Of a stretch of DNA of 64,000 nucleotides, positions 52,601-64,000 are shown one piece after another. Numbering within the stretch: the first letter of the stretch is position 1; every line of letters begins with the position of its first letter. The stretch comes from Nocardia anaemiae NBRC 100462 (GTDB lineage: Bacteria > Actinomycetota > Actinomycetes > Mycobacteriales > Mycobacteriaceae), in NCBI RefSeq assembly GCF_001612725.1, contig NZ_BDAZ01000012.1, positions 124,001 through 188,000 on the forward strand, given 5' to 3'. The position numbers were made by a program, and so were the translations under genes. The notes below the pieces were generated by a model. The model was given only the letters and a program-made list of their open reading frames with translations. It was not told where the DNA came from and made no database searches.

Positions 52601-55600
52601 ATTCGGTGCGGTGCTCGGACACGAGCGGGTCGGGCGCGACGACGATTTCTTCGCGCTCGGCGGTAATAGTTTGGTGGCCACCCAGGTCGCGGCGCGGTTG
52701 GGCGCCGAACTGGGCTGTCGGCTCGGGGTTCGCGAATTGTTCACCGCTAGCACGGTGTCCGCACTCGCCGAACTCATCGAGCGGGCGGGTGGATCCAGTG
52801 GCGTGCCGGTGCTCGCGCAGCTGCGGGCGCGACACCGGCCGCCGCTGGTTCCGCTATCTCCGGCGCAGCAGCGGATCTGGTTCCTGAATCGGTTCGAGAC
52901 TTCCAGCGCCGGTTACAACATGCCGTTCGTGGTGCGGTTGCGCGGTGCGGTCGATATTTTCGCGCTTCGGCAGGCCTTGGCCGATCTGGTCGATCGGCAT
53001 GAGGTGCTGCGCACGATCTTTCCCGCGGTATCGGTCGGGATGGCGGCTCAGCAGGTCGTATTGTCCGCGGACGACATCGTCGTCGTGGGCGAGCCGGAAT
53101 CGATCGGTGCCGACGAACTGGACGACGAGGTGACTCGATTCGCGGCGCTCGGATTCGACCTGGAGCGTGAAATACCCATTCGGGCACGCATCTTCCTGGT
53201 CGATGACGAGAGCTGTGCGTTGGCGCTGGTACTGCACCACATTGCCGCCGATGGCCTGTCACTGCGGGTATTGGCACGAGATGTGATGTCCGCGTATGGG
53301 AATCGGCACGCGGGCGAGGCGCCCGAATGGTCGCCGCTGTCGGTGCAGTACGCGGATTACAGTCTTTGGCAGCATGAGTTGCTCGGCTCGGCCGAGGATC
53401 GGGACGCGACATCGGCCCGGCAGCTGGAGTTCTGGACTGCCGCGCTTGCCGGTGCGCCCGATCTGATCGAGCTGCCCGCCGATCGAGCCCGGCCCGCCGT
53501 CGCATCCGGGCGCGGTGCGGTCTTCGGCTTCGAAATTCCGGGCGAGGTGCACGCCGAGATTGTGAAACTAGCCCGTGCCAAGGGCGTTTCCAACTTCATG
53601 GTGCTGCATGCCGCGCTGGCCGTGCTGCTTTCGCGGCTGTCCGGCAGCGACGACATCGTGATCGGTACGCCGGTGGCCGGACGCGGTGAACGGGCGCTGG
53701 ACGATCTCGTCGGCATGTTCGTCAACACCCTGGTGCTGCGGACCGAAGTCGATGCCGCCGTGCCCTTCTCGGCACTCCTCGCACGGGTGCGTGAGACCGA
53801 TCTGGCCGCCTTCGGTCATGCCGAATTGCCATTCGAGCAGCTGGTCGATGCCATCAACCCGCCGCGCTCGCAGGCGCGGCATCCGCTGTTCCAGGTATTG
53901 CTCGCTTTCGACAATGCCGCGGACATCGCCTTCGAACTCCCCGATTTGTCGGCCTGCACCAGTAGGGTGGAGACCGGAGTGACCAAATTCGATCTCCAGC
54001 TCACGGTCACCGAAGGCTTCGCCGGTGCCGGACTCGGGGAAGGTCCGGCACCGGCGGGGGTTCGGGCGGAGTTCACCTACACCACAGATCTATTCGACGA
54101 AGCCACCATCGCGGATTATGCGCGGTGGTTGGTTCGGTTGTTACGAGCGATCGTTGTCGATGCCGAGCAGGCGGTCGGGGATCTGCCGCTGCTGGATACG
54201 GCGGGTAGGCAGCGGGCGATCGAGTGCGGAATCGCTGAATCGTCCAGCCGTGCCGCGACACTGCTGGCTTCGTTCGAGTCGCAGGTGCGGCGGACGCCCG
54301 ATGCTGTCGCACTTGTCGATGGGGCTGGGGCACTGAGCTATCGGAAGTTCTCTGCCCGGGTGAATCGGCTTGCTCGTCGGCTGATCGCAGCCGGGGTCGG
54401 GCCGGAGACGCTGGTCGTGCTCGGTATGCGGCGGTCGGTGGAGTTCGTTGTCGCCGCCTACGCCGTATTGACCGCGGGTGGCGGGTATGTGCCGGTGGAT
54501 CCGGATCAACCGGCGGCGCGGCGTGCGCAGGTCGTTGCTTCGGCTCACCCGGTCTGTGTGCTGACTCGGTCGGGCGACCGGTGGTCGACCGGACCTTCGG
54601 TGCTGGCCGTCGATGCGCTGGACTGCTCCGGCTATTCGGATGCGCCGGTGCTGGATTCGGATCGGCTGCGTCCGCTGCGGGTGACCGATACGGCCTACGT
54701 CATCTTCACCTCCGGGTCCACCGGAGCACCGAAAGGTGTTGCGGTGCAGCATGCGTCGGTGGTCAATCAGATCGACTGGATTGCCGACGAGTACGGCATC
54801 GGTGCCGACGACGTGGTTCTTTTCAAGACTCCGGCGACCTTCGATGTGTCGGTGTGGGAGCTGTTCGCGCCATTGGCGCGCGGTGGGCGAATGGTCGTCG
54901 CCGCGCACGACGGGCATCGGGACAGTGCGTATCTGGCCGCGACCATTGCGGCGCATCGGGTGACGATGACCTCGTTCGTGCCGTCGATGCTGACGGTGTT
55001 CGCCGATACCACGGGCATAGCTGAGATCGCTTCGCTGCGTGCCGTTTTCGTGGCGGGTGAGGCGATGACCGGTGAAGCCGCCGCACGCTTTGCCGCGGTG
55101 TGTCGAGCTGAGCTGCACAATCTCTACGGTCCAACGGAATTCACGGTGCACGCCACCTATGCGGCGGTCGATGCGCGGATGCCTGGGGCGGTGCCGATCG
55201 GTCGGCCGGTGCGTTCGAGTCAGGTATTGGTGCTGGACGCGCGGTTGTGTCCGGTGCCGGACCTGGTCGTCGGCGAGCTGTACCTCTCCGGCGTTCAGCT
55301 GGCGCGCGGCTACCACGGGCGGGCGGACTTGACCGCCGAGCGGTTCGTGGCCAATCCGTATGGACCGACCGGAGCCCGGATGTATCGGACCGGTGATCTG
55401 GTGCGGCGCAATCGTGCCGGTGATCTGGAATACCTGGGGCGCAGTGACTTTCAGGTCAAGTTGCGGGGGCAGCGGATCGAGCTCGGCGAAATCGAGGCGG
55501 CGCTCGTCGCTGCCGACGATGTGCGGGCCGCGGCGGTTCGGGTGTTCGCGCATGCCGCGGGTGAGTTGTTGGTCGCCTATGTGGTGGCCGCCATTCCGGA

Positions 55601-58600
55601 GGCGGAGTTGCCCGACGTACTGGGGCAGCGGCTGCGCGCTGTGCTGCCCTCGTACATGGTGCCGACGGCCTATGTCGGAATGGCGGAAATGCCGCTGACC
55701 AGCTCGGGCAAGTTGAATCGCAAGGCATTGCCCGATCCGGTGCTGACCGCCGGAACATTTCGTCCCCCGGTTTCGTCTGCCGAGCATGCGGTTGCCGGGG
55801 TGTTCGCGGCGGTGCTCGGTCTCGATCGGGTCGGGCTGGATGACGACTTCTTCACGCTCGGCGGAAACTCCCTGGTCGCGACACAGATTGTCGCCCGGAT
55901 CGGCGCGGTGGTCGATGCCGATATTCCGGTGCGGCTGTTGTTCGAGCATTCGACCGTGGCCGCGTTGGCCGCGCATCTGCCCGGTTCCGGGACCGCGCGG
56001 CGGGCGTTGGTCGCGGCGGATCGTCCCGATGTGGTGCCGCTCTCCTATGCGCAGCAGCGGATGTGGTTCCTCAACCAGTTCGACGCCGCCTCGGTCGCGA
56101 ATAATCTGACGGCCGCGGTGCGACTTGTCGGTGCGCTCGATCTCGGCGCATTGACGGATGCGGTTGCCGATGTCATCGCCAGGCACGAGCCGCTGCGCAC
56201 CAGATATCCAGCGGTCGATGGTGTTCCGCATCAGGAAGTGCTGCCCGTGGATCGCGGCGCGGTTTCGCTGGTGCCGGAGCTGGTTGACGTCACGGAGCTG
56301 GCCGATCGAATTCGAGACGCGGCGGCAATGCCTTTCGCCGTCGATCGGGAGTCCCCGGTTCGGCTGAGACTGCTGTGCGCCGGGACCGAGCATGTGCTCG
56401 TTGTGTCCATCCATCACATCAGTGCGGACGGTTGGTCCATCGCGCCGCTCACTCGGGATCTGATGGTCGCTTACGCGGCGCGGCGCGTCGGCTCGGAGCC
56501 GAACTGGGCGCCGCTGCCGGTGCAGTACGCCGATTACACACTGTGGCAGCGGGAAACGCTCGGTGCGGAGGACGATCCGAAATCGCTGATGGCCGAGCAG
56601 ATCCGGTATTGGTCGACCGAATTGGCCGATCTGCCGGATGTGCTGACACTGCCGGGGGACCGGCCGCGTCCGGCGATCGCGTCGGGGCGTGGTGCGCGCC
56701 ATGCCTTCGGCATCGATGCCGCGACCCATCGACGACTGCGTGAGGTGGCCGAAGGCGCGAATGCCTCCCTGTTCATGGTGCTGCACGCGGCATTCGCCAC
56801 GCTGCTGACGAAACTCTCCGGGCAGCAGGATATTGCGATCGGGACGCCGGTCGCCGGGCGCGGCGCGGCCGAGCTGGACGGGCTCGTCGGCATGTTCGTC
56901 AACACCCTGGTGCTGCGGACCGATATACGGCCCGAAATGGCTTTCGCCGACTTGATCGCGGCGGTCCGCGACAGTGAGCTGCGCGCCCTCGCGCATGCCG
57001 ATGTGCCATTCGAGCGGCTGGTCGAGGTATTGCATCCGGAACGTTCGGCGGCACGGCATCCGCTGTTCCAGGTCATGCTCGATTTCCAGAACACCGCGCA
57101 GACCAGCCTGGAGCTGGCCGGACTCGAAGCGTCGATGCTCGATATCGACACGCGGACAGCGAAATTCGATCTGCAACTGACGCTCACCGAGACCGTCAAC
57201 GCGGCCGGTATGACAGCGACCTTCGAATACGCCACCGACCTTTTCGACGCGCGGACGGTCGCCGCGTTCGCGAATCGGCTACTACGCGTGCTCGATGCGG
57301 TCGCCGATCCGCACGTGCGGATCGGCGATATCGATCTGCTCGCCGACGACGAGCGGGCGCTGATCCTCGACGCCTGGAATGCGACAGCGCATCCGGTGCC
57401 TGCCGACGCGACGCTGGTATCGCTGTTCGAGGCGCAGGTCGCGCGGACGCCGGATGCGATCGCGGTCACCTTCGAAGGCGAATCGCTGACGTATGCGGAA
57501 TTCGCGGGTCGGGTGAATCGGCTCGCGCGGCTGCTGGTGTCGATCGGTGTCGGCTCGGAGACCACGGTGGCCATCGGTATGCGGCGATCGGTGGATCTGG
57601 TCGTCGCCATATACGCGGTGCTCACGGCGGGTGGTGCGTATGTTCCGGTGGATCCGGAGCATCCGGCCGAGCGGATCACCCAGACGCTGCGGGCGGCGCG
57701 TCCGGTATGCGTACTGACCCGCACGCAGGATGGGCTGGATCTCGGCACCGAGCAGCGCGCGAGCGCATGGGCGGTACTCGATGTGGATCTGTTCGACACC
57801 TCCGACTATGCGAACGCACCACTCACCGATGACGATCGGCTGGGCTGCTCGGTGGCGGCCGATGCCGCGTACGTGATCTTCACCTCCGGCTCGACGGGGC
57901 GGCCCAAGGGTGTCGTGGTTGCGCATGCGGCGATTGTCAATCGGCTGGTGTGGATGCAGGACACCTACGCGCTGACCGGCGACGATGTGGTACTGCAGAA
58001 GACGCCCGCCACTTTCGATGTGTCGGTGTGGGAGTTCTTCTGGCCGTTGCAGGTCGGCGCGCGGCTGGTGGTGGCGCGGCCGGATGGGCATCGCGATCCG
58101 GCGTATCTGGCGCGGGTTATTCGTCGCGAGCGAGTCAGTGTCGCGCATTTCGTGCCGTCGATGTTGGTGGTGTTCGTCGCCGAACCCGCAGCGGCCGAGT
58201 GCGATTCGCTGCGGCTGGTCTTCGCATCGGGGGAGGCATTGGCCCCCAAGCCCGCTCATCGGTTGCGTGAGCTGACCGGTGCGGCAGTGCACAATCTCTA
58301 CGGTCCGACCGAGGCCGCGGTGGATGTCACCAGCCACGAGGTCACCGATGCCGATGTGGATAGCGTGCCGATCGGTGGACCGGTATTCAACACCCGGGTC
58401 TATGTGCTCGATGCGCGGTTGCGTCCGGTGCCGGTGGGGCTTGCGGGCGAATTGTATTTGGCCGGTGCGCAATTGGCGCGCGGTTACATCGGACGGCCGG
58501 ATCTGACAAGTGATCGGTTCGTCGCAAATCCGTTCGGCGATAGTACGCGGATGTATCGCACGGGAGATCTGGTGACCTGGCGTGCGGATGGGGTGCTCGA

Positions 58601-61600
58601 GTATGTGGGGCGCACTGATTTCCAGGTCAAGTTGCGTGGTCTGCGGATCGAGCTGGGGGATATCGAAACGGCGCTCACCACGGTGGATTCGATCGCGCAG
58701 GCCGTGGTTGTGCTGCGGGACGGGCAGCAACTGGTCGCCTACGTCGTCGCGGAATCCGGGGCGCGGGTCGAATCCGATGCCCTGAAATCCGCCGTGAGCA
58801 GGCAACTGCCCGCATATATGGTGCCGTCGGCGGTCGTCGTGCTCGATGAATTTCCGCTGAATGCTTCCGGGAAGTTGGATCGCAAGGCCCTGCCTGCGCC
58901 GGTATTCGAGGCCGCCGTTTTCCGGGCTCCCGGCACGGCGACCCAGGATATCGTCGCGCGGACCTTCGCCGAGGTGCTGAATGTCGAGCTGGTCGGCCTC
59001 GATGACGACTTCTTCGCCCTCGGTGGAAATTCACTGAATGCCACTCAGGTCGTTGCCCGGTTGGGGGCGGCGCTGGATACGCGGCTGCCGGTGCGGATGC
59101 TGTTCGATGCATCCACGGTTGTGGCGCTTGCGGCCGCGGCCGAGGCGCATGAGGGGCGTGGATATGTCGCGTTGCACGCGCGCCCGCGCCCCACGCGGAT
59201 TCCGCTTTCCCCGGCTCAGCAGCGCATGTGGTTTCTCAACCGATTCCTTGCCGACGATGCGGGCGATGCCGTGCACAACATTCCGGTGGCGCTGCGGCTG
59301 ACCGGCCAGCTCGATGTGGCGGCATTGTCGGCCGCGCTGGCCGATGTGGTCGCCCGGCACGAGGCACTGCGGACGGTCTACCCGGGCGGACCCGATGGCG
59401 CGGAGCAGGTGATCATCGCCGCGGCACGGGCCGTTCCGATATTGCGGCCGGAGCCGATCACCGAAGCCGACCTCGGGTCGCATCTTTGCGCATTCGCGGC
59501 GACCGCCTTCGACCTGACCACGGAGCCGCCACTGCGGGCCAGGCTGTTCACATATGGCGACGACCACGTGTTAGCGATTGTGCTGCACCATATTTCGGCC
59601 GACGGGTTCTCGCTCGGACCGCTCGCGAGCGATCTCATGACCGCCTACGCCGCACGTCGGGATGGCAGCGCGCCCGCATGGGCGGCATTGCCCGTGCAGT
59701 ATGCCGACTACACGCTGTGGCAGGCCGAAACGCTCGGCACGGAAGCGGATCCGGAGTCGCAGGCGCACCGGCAACTCGCCTTCTGGCGGCGTGCGCTGGC
59801 GGGTCTGCCCGAACAACTGGAGCTGCCCACCGACCGGCCGCGACCCGCCGTCTCGTCGTATCGGGGTGACACCCACCGGCTGCGCATCGACTCCGATCTG
59901 CACAGTGAACTGCGCGAACTGGCCCGCAAGCGGGAAACGACGCTGTTCAGCACGATCCATGCGGCGCTCGCGGTGTTGCTGTCCCGCTTGTCCGTCAGCG
60001 AGGACATCGCGATCGGGACACCCGTCGCGGGTCGCGGTGATGCCGCGCTCGATGGGCTCATCGGAATGTTCGTCAACACCCTGGTATTGCGCACCCATAT
60101 CGACACCAGGGCGCGCTTCGAGACGGTGCTGGATACCGTGCGCGCGCAGGATATCGAGGCGCTGTCGCACGCGGATGTGCCGTTCGAGCGGCTGGTCGAG
60201 GTCATCGCGCCGACCCGGGTGTTGAATCGGAATCCGCTGTTCCAGGTGGCGTTGACCTTCCAGAACTTCACCTTGCCGCCGCTCGAACTCGCCGATCTCG
60301 TGGTGCGTCCGGTCGAATTCGATGTGGCGGCAGCCAAATTCGATCTCCAGTTCACGGTGCTCGAATCCGATGACGCGGATGGCCGTGCGGACGGCATCGA
60401 TATCGAGATCACCTATGCCACCGACCTTTTCGATGCGGGCACGATCGCGGTTCTCGGTCGCCGGTTCACCCAGGTGCTGGCGGCTATCGCCGCGGATGCC
60501 ACGGTGGTGGTCGGGGATATCCAATTGCTCAGCGCCGAGGAACAGCATCGCGCACTGCACGAATGGTCCACTCCGACAACGGCTTATGTCACCGAGACGG
60601 ACACCTTGGCCGAGCGGTTCGCGCTCGCGGCCGCCATCGACCCGACAGCGGTCGCGGTCCGCGCGGGGACCCGATCACTGACCTATGCCGAACTCGATGC
60701 CTGGTCGAATCGGCTGGCCCGGCGGCTGATCGCGGCCGGGGTCGGACCGGAAGCGCTGGTGGCGGTGGCGCTGCCGCGGTCGGTGGAACTGGTTGTCGCA
60801 TTGGTCGCGGTGATCAAGGCGGGCGGTGGCTACCTGCCGATCGATCCGAACTATCCGGCGGATCGGATCGAATACGTACTCGATGACGCGCGTCCCATCT
60901 GCGCGATTGTCAGTGCCGCGACCGAATTGGCGTCCGGCTGGTTCGGCGGGCCGGTGCTCGATATCGCGGCCGCGAATCGCGGTTCGATCGACTCGGCCGC
61001 GATCACTCGGGCCGAGCGTCGCGGGTCGCTGAATCCGGCGCATACGGCCTATGTCATTTACACCTCCGGATCCACCGGGCAGCCGAAGGGTGTGGTCGTC
61101 CCGCACCGCAATGTGCTGCGCCTGCTGGATAACACCCAGTGCCACTTCGGGTTCGGGCCAGCGGACGTCTGGACACTGTTCCACTCCTACGCTTTCGATT
61201 TCTCGGTCTGGGAGCTGTGGGGTGCGCTGCTGCACGGCGGCACCCTCGTGGTGGTCGACTACTACACCTCGCGCTCACCGGAGCAGTTCCTGGAACTGCT
61301 CGCCGCGGAACGGGTGACGGTGCTGAACCAGACGCCGTCGGCGTTCTATCAACTGATTGCCGCGCCACCGCCCGCCGAACTCAGCTTGCGCTACGTCATT
61401 TTCGGTGGCGAGGCGCTGGAACCGCAGCGGCTCAGCGGCTGGTTCGCCAGGCACCCCCGCTCGCCGCGACTGGTGAATATGTACGGCATCACCGAGACCA
61501 CCGTGCACGTGTCCTACCGGCCGATCGAGGCGGATACCGGCTCGGCGAGTGTGATCGGTGGGGCGATACCCGGATTGGTCGTGCGGGTGCTCGATGCGCG

Positions 61601-64000
61601 GCTGCGGCCCGTGCCGGTCGGTGTGCCCGGCGAGATCTACGTTTCCGGTGGTCAGCTGGCGCGTGGCTATCTCGGGCGGCCCGCGCTCACCGCGAGTCGG
61701 TTCGTGGCCGATCCATACGCCGTGGACGGTGGCCTGGCCTATCGGTCCGGTGACCTCGCACGGTGGACTGCCGACGGCGAGTTGGAGTATCTGGGCCGGG
61801 CCGACCAGCAGGTGAACCTGCGCGGATTCCGCATCGAGTTGGGCGAGATAGAGGCGGCGCTACTCGATGCGAGCGCCGCGGTGCGCGAGGTGGCGGTGGA
61901 CGTGCGCCGCGATCTGGTGGACGAGTCGCGCATCGTCGCCTATGTGGTCGGCTTCGATGGGATCGATACCGCGGACCTTCGACAACAACTCGCGCGCCGG
62001 TTGCCCGAGCATATGGTGCCCGCCGCGATCGTGGTGGTAGATCGAATTCCCTTGACCGTCAATGGGAAGCTGGATCGGGCCGCGTTGCCCGCACCGGTGT
62101 TCGAGGCGACGACGTATCGCAAGCCGGGGACGCTCGTCGAGGAGATTGTCGCCGGGGTCTTCGCGGATGTGCTCGGGATGGCCGATGACGGTCTGATCGG
62201 TGCGGATGACGATTTCTTTGCCCTCGGTGGTTCCTCCCTGCTGGCCGCGAAGGCCGCGGCCCGGATCGGCGCCGCACTCGGGCGCACCATCGGCGTGCGC
62301 GCGCTGTTCGAATCGCCACGGGTCGCCGACCTCGCCGCAGCCGTTAGCGCGAGCGATACGACTGCGACCAGGCCCGCGCTGGTGGCCGGTGCACGTCCGG
62401 AACGGATTCCGCTCTCCCCGGCTCAGCAGCGGATGTGGTTCCTCAACCGGTTCGACCAGCACTCCATCGCCTACAACATTCCGGTGGCGCTGCGGCTCAC
62501 CGGCGCACTGGATATCACGGCGCTACAGGCTGCGGTCGCGGACCTGATCGGCCGACACGAGTCGCTGCGGACCAGGTATCCGGAGATGGACGGCGCGGCG
62601 ACTCAGATGATCGTGCCTGTAGCGCAGGCGATTCCGTCGCTGTATCCGACCGATATTTCCGAAGCCGAACTATCGGAACGCATTCGAGAGCTGGCCGCCA
62701 CCACATTCGACGTGACCGCTAACATTCCGCTGCGGCTGCGGCTTTTCCGGATAGCGGGGCGCGCGGAGTTCGTATTGGCGGCGGTGCTGCATCACATTGC
62801 CGCGGATGGATCCTCGCTCGCGCCATTCATCCGTGACCTGATGCTGGCCTACAGCGCACGCCTGAATGACATCGCGCCCGGCTGGGCACCGCCCGCCATG
62901 CAGTACGCGGATTACGCACTGTGGCAGCGGAAGCTGCTCGGCGACGAGGATGATCCCGAATCGCTTTCGGCACAGCAGATCGCGTACTGGACCCGAACTC
63001 TGCACGGACTGCCCGATCAGCTGGCCCTACCGACCGACCACCCGCGCCCCGCACGGCAGAGTTCGCGCGGCGCGAAGGTGGACTTCGCGATCGACGCGCG
63101 GTTGCACGGCGCGCTCGTCGCGCTCGGAAGACGCAGTGGTGCAACGTTGTTCATGGTTGTCCATGCCGCGTTCGCCGCGCTGCTCGCCCGACTGTCCGGC
63201 GGTTCGGATATCGCGGTCGGTACGCCGATCGCGGGCCGCGGCGATGCGGAACTCGACGATGTGATCGGCATGTTCGTGAACACGCTGGTGCTGCGTACTC
63301 GGGTCGATGGCACCGCGAGTTTCGATGCGCTGCTCGAGCAGGCCATGGCGGCCGATATCGCCGCCTTCTCGCACGCGGATGTGCCGTTCGAGCGCCTGGT
63401 GGAGGTGCTGAATCCAGAACGATCGGCGGCGCGTCATCCGCTGTTCCAGGTCGGGCTTTCGTTCCAGAATCACGAGCGCGGCGAACTGAACCTACCCGGA
63501 CTCGAAGTGAGTGAGGTCGAATTCGACAGTGGTGTTGCGCAGTTCGATCTGCATTTGTTCGCTGTCGATCACTACGGTGCGGACGGCGCGCCCGAGGGGA
63601 TCGATCTCGCGCTCGGCTACGCGACCGACCTGTTCGAGCACGCTAGTGCACAGCGGTTCGGTGGGCAGCTATTGCGGCTGCTCGAAAAGATTGTCACCCA
63701 GTCGGATACGGCTGTCGGTGAGTTGGATCTGCTGGGCGCCGAGCGGACGCTGTTGCTCGAGGAGTGGAATCGGACCGCGCATCCGGTGGCCTCGGCGACG
63801 TTGGCCGATCTCATCGATGCTCAGGTGGCATTGACGCGCCAGAGTGTCGCGTTGATCGATGCGAGCTCGGAATCAGTGCTCAGCTATGCCGAATTCGACG
63901 CCGCGGTCAACAGGTTGGGACGCAAGTTGATTGCGGAGGGGGTCGGTCCGGAGGCGACTGTCGTGCTCGCCATGCGGCGCTCGATCGAGTTGGTTGTCGC
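49611..64000 (+). CDS. Nonribosomal peptide synthetase, at least five modules (3' end outside window)
   Basis: One uninterrupted frame of about 4796 codons starts at GTG 49611 (GGAGG at 49601-49605) and runs off the end. Domains in order are C-A-T, C-A-T, C-A-T, C-A-T, C-A(partial), without epimerisation, methyltransferase or thioesterase domains in view. All five condensation domains have the HHxxxDG motif and all four carrier domains keep the phosphopantetheine Ser. Pocket residues of A1 and A3 read DVWHFSLVD (Ser type) and A4 reads DFWNIGMVH (Thr type), with the final Lys assumed. A2 reads DVWSFALVH and is not a code I can assign. The peptide is therefore X-Ser-?-Ser-Thr-... and unknown. 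No tailoring gene is visible in the window. Confidence 0.97.
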   Translation, partial: MHGTELGGARPDGAARLASDCLPDAPDDQPFPLAPAQLGIWYAQLLDPDVPINVAQYVDVPALLDPVILQEVSVIAAREYQSVLVRLGESGGVPYQCVDPANSVDMQVIDLRECADPVAEAQQWMRADASAPVDMLTDRLFTGALLRVADQRCFWYLRAHHIVLDGFGALSNTQRAAQLYTARVLGTEPPAVQPGALTELVDAELAYRDSSRFETDRAHWAERVVGLDGATSLDGRTAPRSAANLIAARMLPDALVDRMNSLAANQDSTLAVVLLAAFAGYLGRFTDRDEAVLSLPVTARTSALMRRSAGMLSNIVPLRLAVDGTWGDLLRATRVEVAGALRHQRYRHEDIRRDAEHDGRPARRALFGPLANIMLFGSELTLGDAVGRHHVLSTGPVEDLSLNVYYGERDSVHVDFEANPNLYTADDIARHQTRFVRYLERLVATEVDTSMAAVALATELELEVSTRIWNTTGFDVPAALGGAPTLVSMFEAQVARTPDAVAVRFAGVPDLTYRELAARSNRLARYLIGLGVGPETRVALGIRRSPELVIAIYAVLAAGAAYVPLDPDHPAERTAHILATARPACVLTTEALELSGVPVIRLDGMDLTDYSDGPVWDRERTAALRPGQPAYVIFTSGSTGLPKGVAVTHEAIVNRLVWMQRQYRLSPEDVVLQKTPATFDVSVWEFFWPLQIGARLVLAEHDGHRDPAYLRAVIAEYGITTAHFVPSMLEAFLAQQDCPSALRTVFASGEALPAALAQRLRALTGVRLHNLYGPTEAAVDVTFHEVTDTDTLSVPIGAPVFNTRLYVLDSRLRPVPVGAAGELYLSGVQLARGYLGRPGLTADRFVANPFGSATRMYRTGDLVRWTNHGELEYLGRTDFQVKLRGLRIELGEIEAVLGTVDSVLRAVVVVRDDAGVGEQLVAYVVESEPGAVSSGALRGAALRALPAYMVPAAFVVLDALPVNASGKLDRAALPAPERISNENAEVATPVQAAVARVFGAVLGHERVGRDDDFFALGGNSLVATQVAARLGAELGCRLGVRELFTASTVSALAELIERAGGSSGVPVLAQLRARHRPPLVPLSPAQQRIWFLNRFETSSAGYNMPFVVRLRGAVDIFALRQALADLVDRHEVLRTIFPAVSVGMAAQQVVLSADDIVVVGEPESIGADELDDEVTRFAALGFDLEREIPIRARIFLVDDESCALALVLHHIAADGLSLRVLARDVMSAYGNRHAGEAPEWSPLSVQYADYSLWQHELLGSAEDRDATSARQLEFWTAALAGAPDLIELPADRARPAVASGRGAVFGFEIPGEVHAEIVKLARAKGVSNFMVLHAALAVLLSRLSGSDDIVIGTPVAGRGERALDDLVGMFVNTLVLRTEVDAAVPFSALLARVRETDLAAFGHAELPFEQLVDAINPPRSQARHPLFQVLLAFDNAADIAFELPDLSACTSRVETGVTKFDLQLTVTEGFAGAGLGEGPAPAGVRAEFTYTTDLFDEATIADYARWLVRLLRAIVVDAEQAVGDLPLLDTAGRQRAIECGIAESSSRAATLLASFESQVRRTPDAVALVDGAGALSYRKFSARVNRLARRLIAAGVGPETLVVLGMRRSVEFVVAAYAVLTAGGGYVPVDPDQPAARRAQVVASAHPVCVLTRSGDRWSTGPSVLAVDALDCSGYSDAPVLDSDRLRPLRVTDTAYVIFTSGSTGAPKGVAVQHASVVNQIDWIADEYGIGADDVVLFKTPATFDVSVWELFAPLARGGRMVVAAHDGHRDSAYLAATIAAHRVTMTSFVPSMLTVFADTTGIAEIASLRAVFVAGEAMTGEAAARFAAVCRAELHNLYGPTEFTVHATYAAVDARMPGAVPIGRPVRSSQVLVLDARLCPVPDLVVGELYLSGVQLARGYHGRADLTAERFVANPYGPTGARMYRTGDLVRRNRAGDLEYLGRSDFQVKLRGQRIELGEIEAALVAADDVRAAAVRVFAHAAGELLVAYVVAAIPEAELPDVLGQRLRAVLPSYMVPTAYVGMAEMPLTSSGKLNRKALPDPVLTAGTFRPPVSSAEHAVAGVFAAVLGLDRVGLDDDFFTLGGNSLVATQIVARIGAVVDADIPVRLLFEHSTVAALAAHLPGSGTARRALVAADRPDVVPLSYAQQRMWFLNQFDAASVANNLTAAVRLVGALDLGALTDAVADVIARHEPLRTRYPAVDGVPHQEVLPVDRGAVSLVPELVDVTELADRIRDAAAMPFAVDRESPVRLRLLCAGTEHVLVVSIHHISADGWSIAPLTRDLMVAYAARRVGSEPNWAPLPVQYADYTLWQRETLGAEDDPKSLMAEQIRYWSTELADLPDVLTLPGDRPRPAIASGRGARHAFGIDAATHRRLREVAEGANASLFMVLHAAFATLLTKLSGQQDIAIGTPVAGRGAAELDGLVGMFVNTLVLRTDIRPEMAFADLIAAVRDSELRALAHADVPFERLVEVLHPERSAARHPLFQVMLDFQNTAQTSLELAGLEASMLDIDTRTAKFDLQLTLTETVNAAGMTATFEYATDLFDARTVAAFANRLLRVLDAVADPHVRIGDIDLLADDERALILDAWNATAHPVPADATLVSLFEAQVARTPDAIAVTFEGESLTYAEFAGRVNRLARLLVSIGVGSETTVAIGMRRSVDLVVAIYAVLTAGGAYVPVDPEHPAERITQTLRAARPVCVLTRTQDGLDLGTEQRASAWAVLDVDLFDTSDYANAPLTDDDRLGCSVAADAAYVIFTSGSTGRPKGVVVAHAAIVNRLVWMQDTYALTGDDVVLQKTPATFDVSVWEFFWPLQVGARLVVARPDGHRDPAYLARVIRRERVSVAHFVPSMLVVFVAEPAAAECDSLRLVFASGEALAPKPAHRLRELTGAAVHNLYGPTEAAVDVTSHEVTDADVDSVPIGGPVFNTRVYVLDARLRPVPVGLAGELYLAGAQLARGYIGRPDLTSDRFVANPFGDSTRMYRTGDLVTWRADGVLEYVGRTDFQVKLRGLRIELGDIETALTTVDSIAQAVVVLRDGQQLVAYVVAESGARVESDALKSAVSRQLPAYMVPSAVVVLDEFPLNASGKLDRKALPAPVFEAAVFRAPGTATQDIVARTFAEVLNVELVGLDDDFFALGGNSLNATQVVARLGAALDTRLPVRMLFDASTVVALAAAAEAHEGRGYVALHARPRPTRIPLSPAQQRMWFLNRFLADDAGDAVHNIPVALRLTGQLDVAALSAALADVVARHEALRTVYPGGPDGAEQVIIAAARAVPILRPEPITEADLGSHLCAFAATAFDLTTEPPLRARLFTYGDDHVLAIVLHHISADGFSLGPLASDLMTAYAARRDGSAPAWAALPVQYADYTLWQAETLGTEADPESQAHRQLAFWRRALAGLPEQLELPTDRPRPAVSSYRGDTHRLRIDSDLHSELRELARKRETTLFSTIHAALAVLLSRLSVSEDIAIGTPVAGRGDAALDGLIGMFVNTLVLRTHIDTRARFETVLDTVRAQDIEALSHADVPFERLVEVIAPTRVLNRNPLFQVALTFQNFTLPPLELADLVVRPVEFDVAAAKFDLQFTVLESDDADGRADGIDIEITYATDLFDAGTIAVLGRRFTQVLAAIAADATVVVGDIQLLSAEEQHRALHEWSTPTTAYVTETDTLAERFALAAAIDPTAVAVRAGTRSLTYAELDAWSNRLARRLIAAGVGPEALVAVALPRSVELVVALVAVIKAGGGYLPIDPNYPADRIEYVLDDARPICAIVSAATELASGWFGGPVLDIAAANRGSIDSAAITRAERRGSLNPAHTAYVIYTSGSTGQPKGVVVPHRNVLRLLDNTQCHFGFGPADVWTLFHSYAFDFSVWELWGALLHGGTLVVVDYYTSRSPEQFLELLAAERVTVLNQTPSAFYQLIAAPPPAELSLRYVIFGGEALEPQRLSGWFARHPRSPRLVNMYGITETTVHVSYRPIEADTGSASVIGGAIPGLVVRVLDARLRPVPVGVPGEIYVSGGQLARGYLGRPALTASRFVADPYAVDGGLAYRSGDLARWTADGELEYLGRADQQVNLRGFRIELGEIEAALLDASAAVREVAVDVRRDLVDESRIVAYVVGFDGIDTADLRQQLARRLPEHMVPAAIVVVDRIPLTVNGKLDRAALPAPVFEATTYRKPGTLVEEIVAGVFADVLGMADDGLIGADDDFFALGGSSLLAAKAAARIGAALGRTIGVRALFESPRVADLAAAVSASDTTATRPALVAGARPERIPLSPAQQRMWFLNRFDQHSIAYNIPVALRLTGALDITALQAAVADLIGRHESLRTRYPEMDGAATQMIVPVAQAIPSLYPTDISEAELSERIRELAATTFDVTANIPLRLRLFRIAGRAEFVLAAVLHHIAADGSSLAPFIRDLMLAYSARLNDIAPGWAPPAMQYADYALWQRKLLGDEDDPESLSAQQIAYWTRTLHGLPDQLALPTDHPRPARQSSRGAKVDFAIDARLHGALVALGRRSGATLFMVVHAAFAALLARLSGGSDIAVGTPIAGRGDAELDDVIGMFVNTLVLRTRVDGTASFDALLEQAMAADIAAFSHADVPFERLVEVLNPERSAARHPLFQVGLSFQNHERGELNLPGLEVSEVEFDSGVAQFDLHLFAVDHYGADGAPEGIDLALGYATDLFEHASAQRFGGQLLRLLEKIVTQSDTAVGELDLLGAERTLLLEEWNRTAHPVASATLADLIDAQVALTRQSVALIDASSESVLSYAEFDAAVNRLGRKLIAEGVGPEATVVLAMRRSIELVV
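49701..52790 (+). other. NRPS module 1 (C-A-T, Ser predicted)
   Basis: The first condensation domain (about 49701-50985; HHIVLDG at 50088) resembles the EntF condensation domain in its opening ([14 protein letters not shown]) and in its later segment ([20 protein letters not shown]). EntF accepts a dihydroxybenzoyl unit from a separate carrier protein. The adenylation domain (about 51020-52530) has Ser-type pocket residues ([35 protein letters not shown]). The carrier Ser is at 52668. The domain has no upstream loading module in this protein, so the starter comes in trans. Confidence 0.85.
52839..55980 (+). other. NRPS module 2 (C-A-T, substrate unassigned)
   Basis: The condensation domain (about 52839-54095; HHIAADG at 53235) opens [16 protein letters not shown]. 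The adenylation domain (about 54240-55735) has the pocket D-V-W-S-F-A-L-V-H read from [28 protein letters not shown] and [12 protein letters not shown]. This is not a code I can match confidently. The carrier Ser is at 55869. There is no epimerisation domain. Confidence 0.85.
56025..59150 (+). other. NRPS module 3 (C-A-T, Ser predicted)
   Basis: The condensation domain (about 56025-57275; HHISADG at 56412) is followed by an adenylation domain (about 57405-58900) with the same Ser-type pocket as module 1 and nearly the same DNA around the core motif. The carrier Ser is at 59031 (LGGNSL). Confidence 0.85.
59200..62350 (+). other. NRPS module 4 (C-A-T, Thr predicted)
   Basis: The condensation domain (about 59200-60510; HHISADG at 59586) is followed by an adenylation domain (about 60600-62100) whose residues D-F-W-N-I-G-M-V-H, read from [27 protein letters not shown] and [12 protein letters not shown], match the canonical Thr code. 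The carrier Ser is at 62235 in LGGSSL, slightly different from the other carriers. Confidence 0.88.
62395..64000 (+). other. NRPS module 5 (C and partial A)
   Basis: The condensation domain (about 62395-63730; HHIAADG at 62790) is complete. Adenylation starts near 63790 ([14 protein letters not shown]) and is cut by the window end before the substrate pocket, so its amino acid is not visible. Confidence 0.85.

Noticed and set aside
54141..58805. Long minus-strand frames opposite the NRPS (up to 1011 codons)
   Set aside because: They read as Arg/Gln/His-rich sequence and lie wholly within the continuous, motif-rich plus-strand NRPS frame.

Overview
The window is a high-GC actinobacterial chromosome segment, most likely from a Nocardia or a close relative in the Mycobacteriales. 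The signs are a Mce-associated protein, a rpoB/rpoC pair and a str operon of mycobacterial type, nocardial DUF3558 lipoproteins, WXG100/type VII-secretion proteins, the ferredoxin reductase FprB, KshB, and a mycofactocin locus lying downstream of tuf as in Mycobacterium tuberculosis. Genus is inferred from content; no 16S gene is present.

Layout. 1-0.9 kb: the tail of one Mce-associated gene and a complete second one. 1.1-8.9 kb: promoter, rpoB, rpoC and a strong terminator. 8.9-9.4 kb: an antitoxin-like gene and a VapC-type PIN toxin broken by an internal deletion. 9.4-28.7 kb: mixed metabolic and regulatory genes. They include a merR / carboxymuconolactone decarboxylase-acetyltransferase / pirin operon, SixA, FprB, an acyl-ACP thioesterase, a two-gene type VII-secretion cassette carrying a lytic transglycosylase domain, hppD with a divergent Lrp regulator, and two DUF3558 lipoproteins. 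28.7-35.8 kb: the str operon rpsL-rpsG-fusA-tuf, followed directly by a second full-length EF-G gene. 35.9-41.9 kb: hydrolase, TetR, SPW-repeat protein, ferredoxin reductase, glutamate racemase-like protein, AlkD-like protein and KshB. 41.9-47.7 kb: a TetR gene divergent from an unusual mycofactocin locus in which mftB and mftC form one reading frame, mftD and mftE are absent, and mftF and mftG follow. 47.8-49.2 kb: a GAF-domain regulator. 49.6-64.0 kb: a giant nonribosomal peptide synthetase that runs off the end, with four complete C-A-T modules and the start of a fifth.

How the genes work together. The mft genes encode a precursor peptide (MftA), its recognition/chaperone and radical-SAM enzymes (fused MftB-MftC), the glycosyltransferase MftF and the GMC oxidoreductase MftG. 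Together they should make and use the redox cofactor mycofactocin, but the peptidase and the deaminating oxidase steps must be supplied from elsewhere or the product differs. The NRPS adenylation-domain pocket residues read Ser, unassigned, Ser, Thr for modules 1-4. The first condensation domain looks like that of EntF, suggesting an acyl or aryl starter supplied in trans.

The features I consider most worth following are the fused and shortened mft locus, the tandem second EF-G, the NRPS, the decarboxylase-acetyltransferase fusion with an internal ribosome-binding site, and the type VII cassette. No rRNA, tRNA, CRISPR or insertion sequence was recognised.
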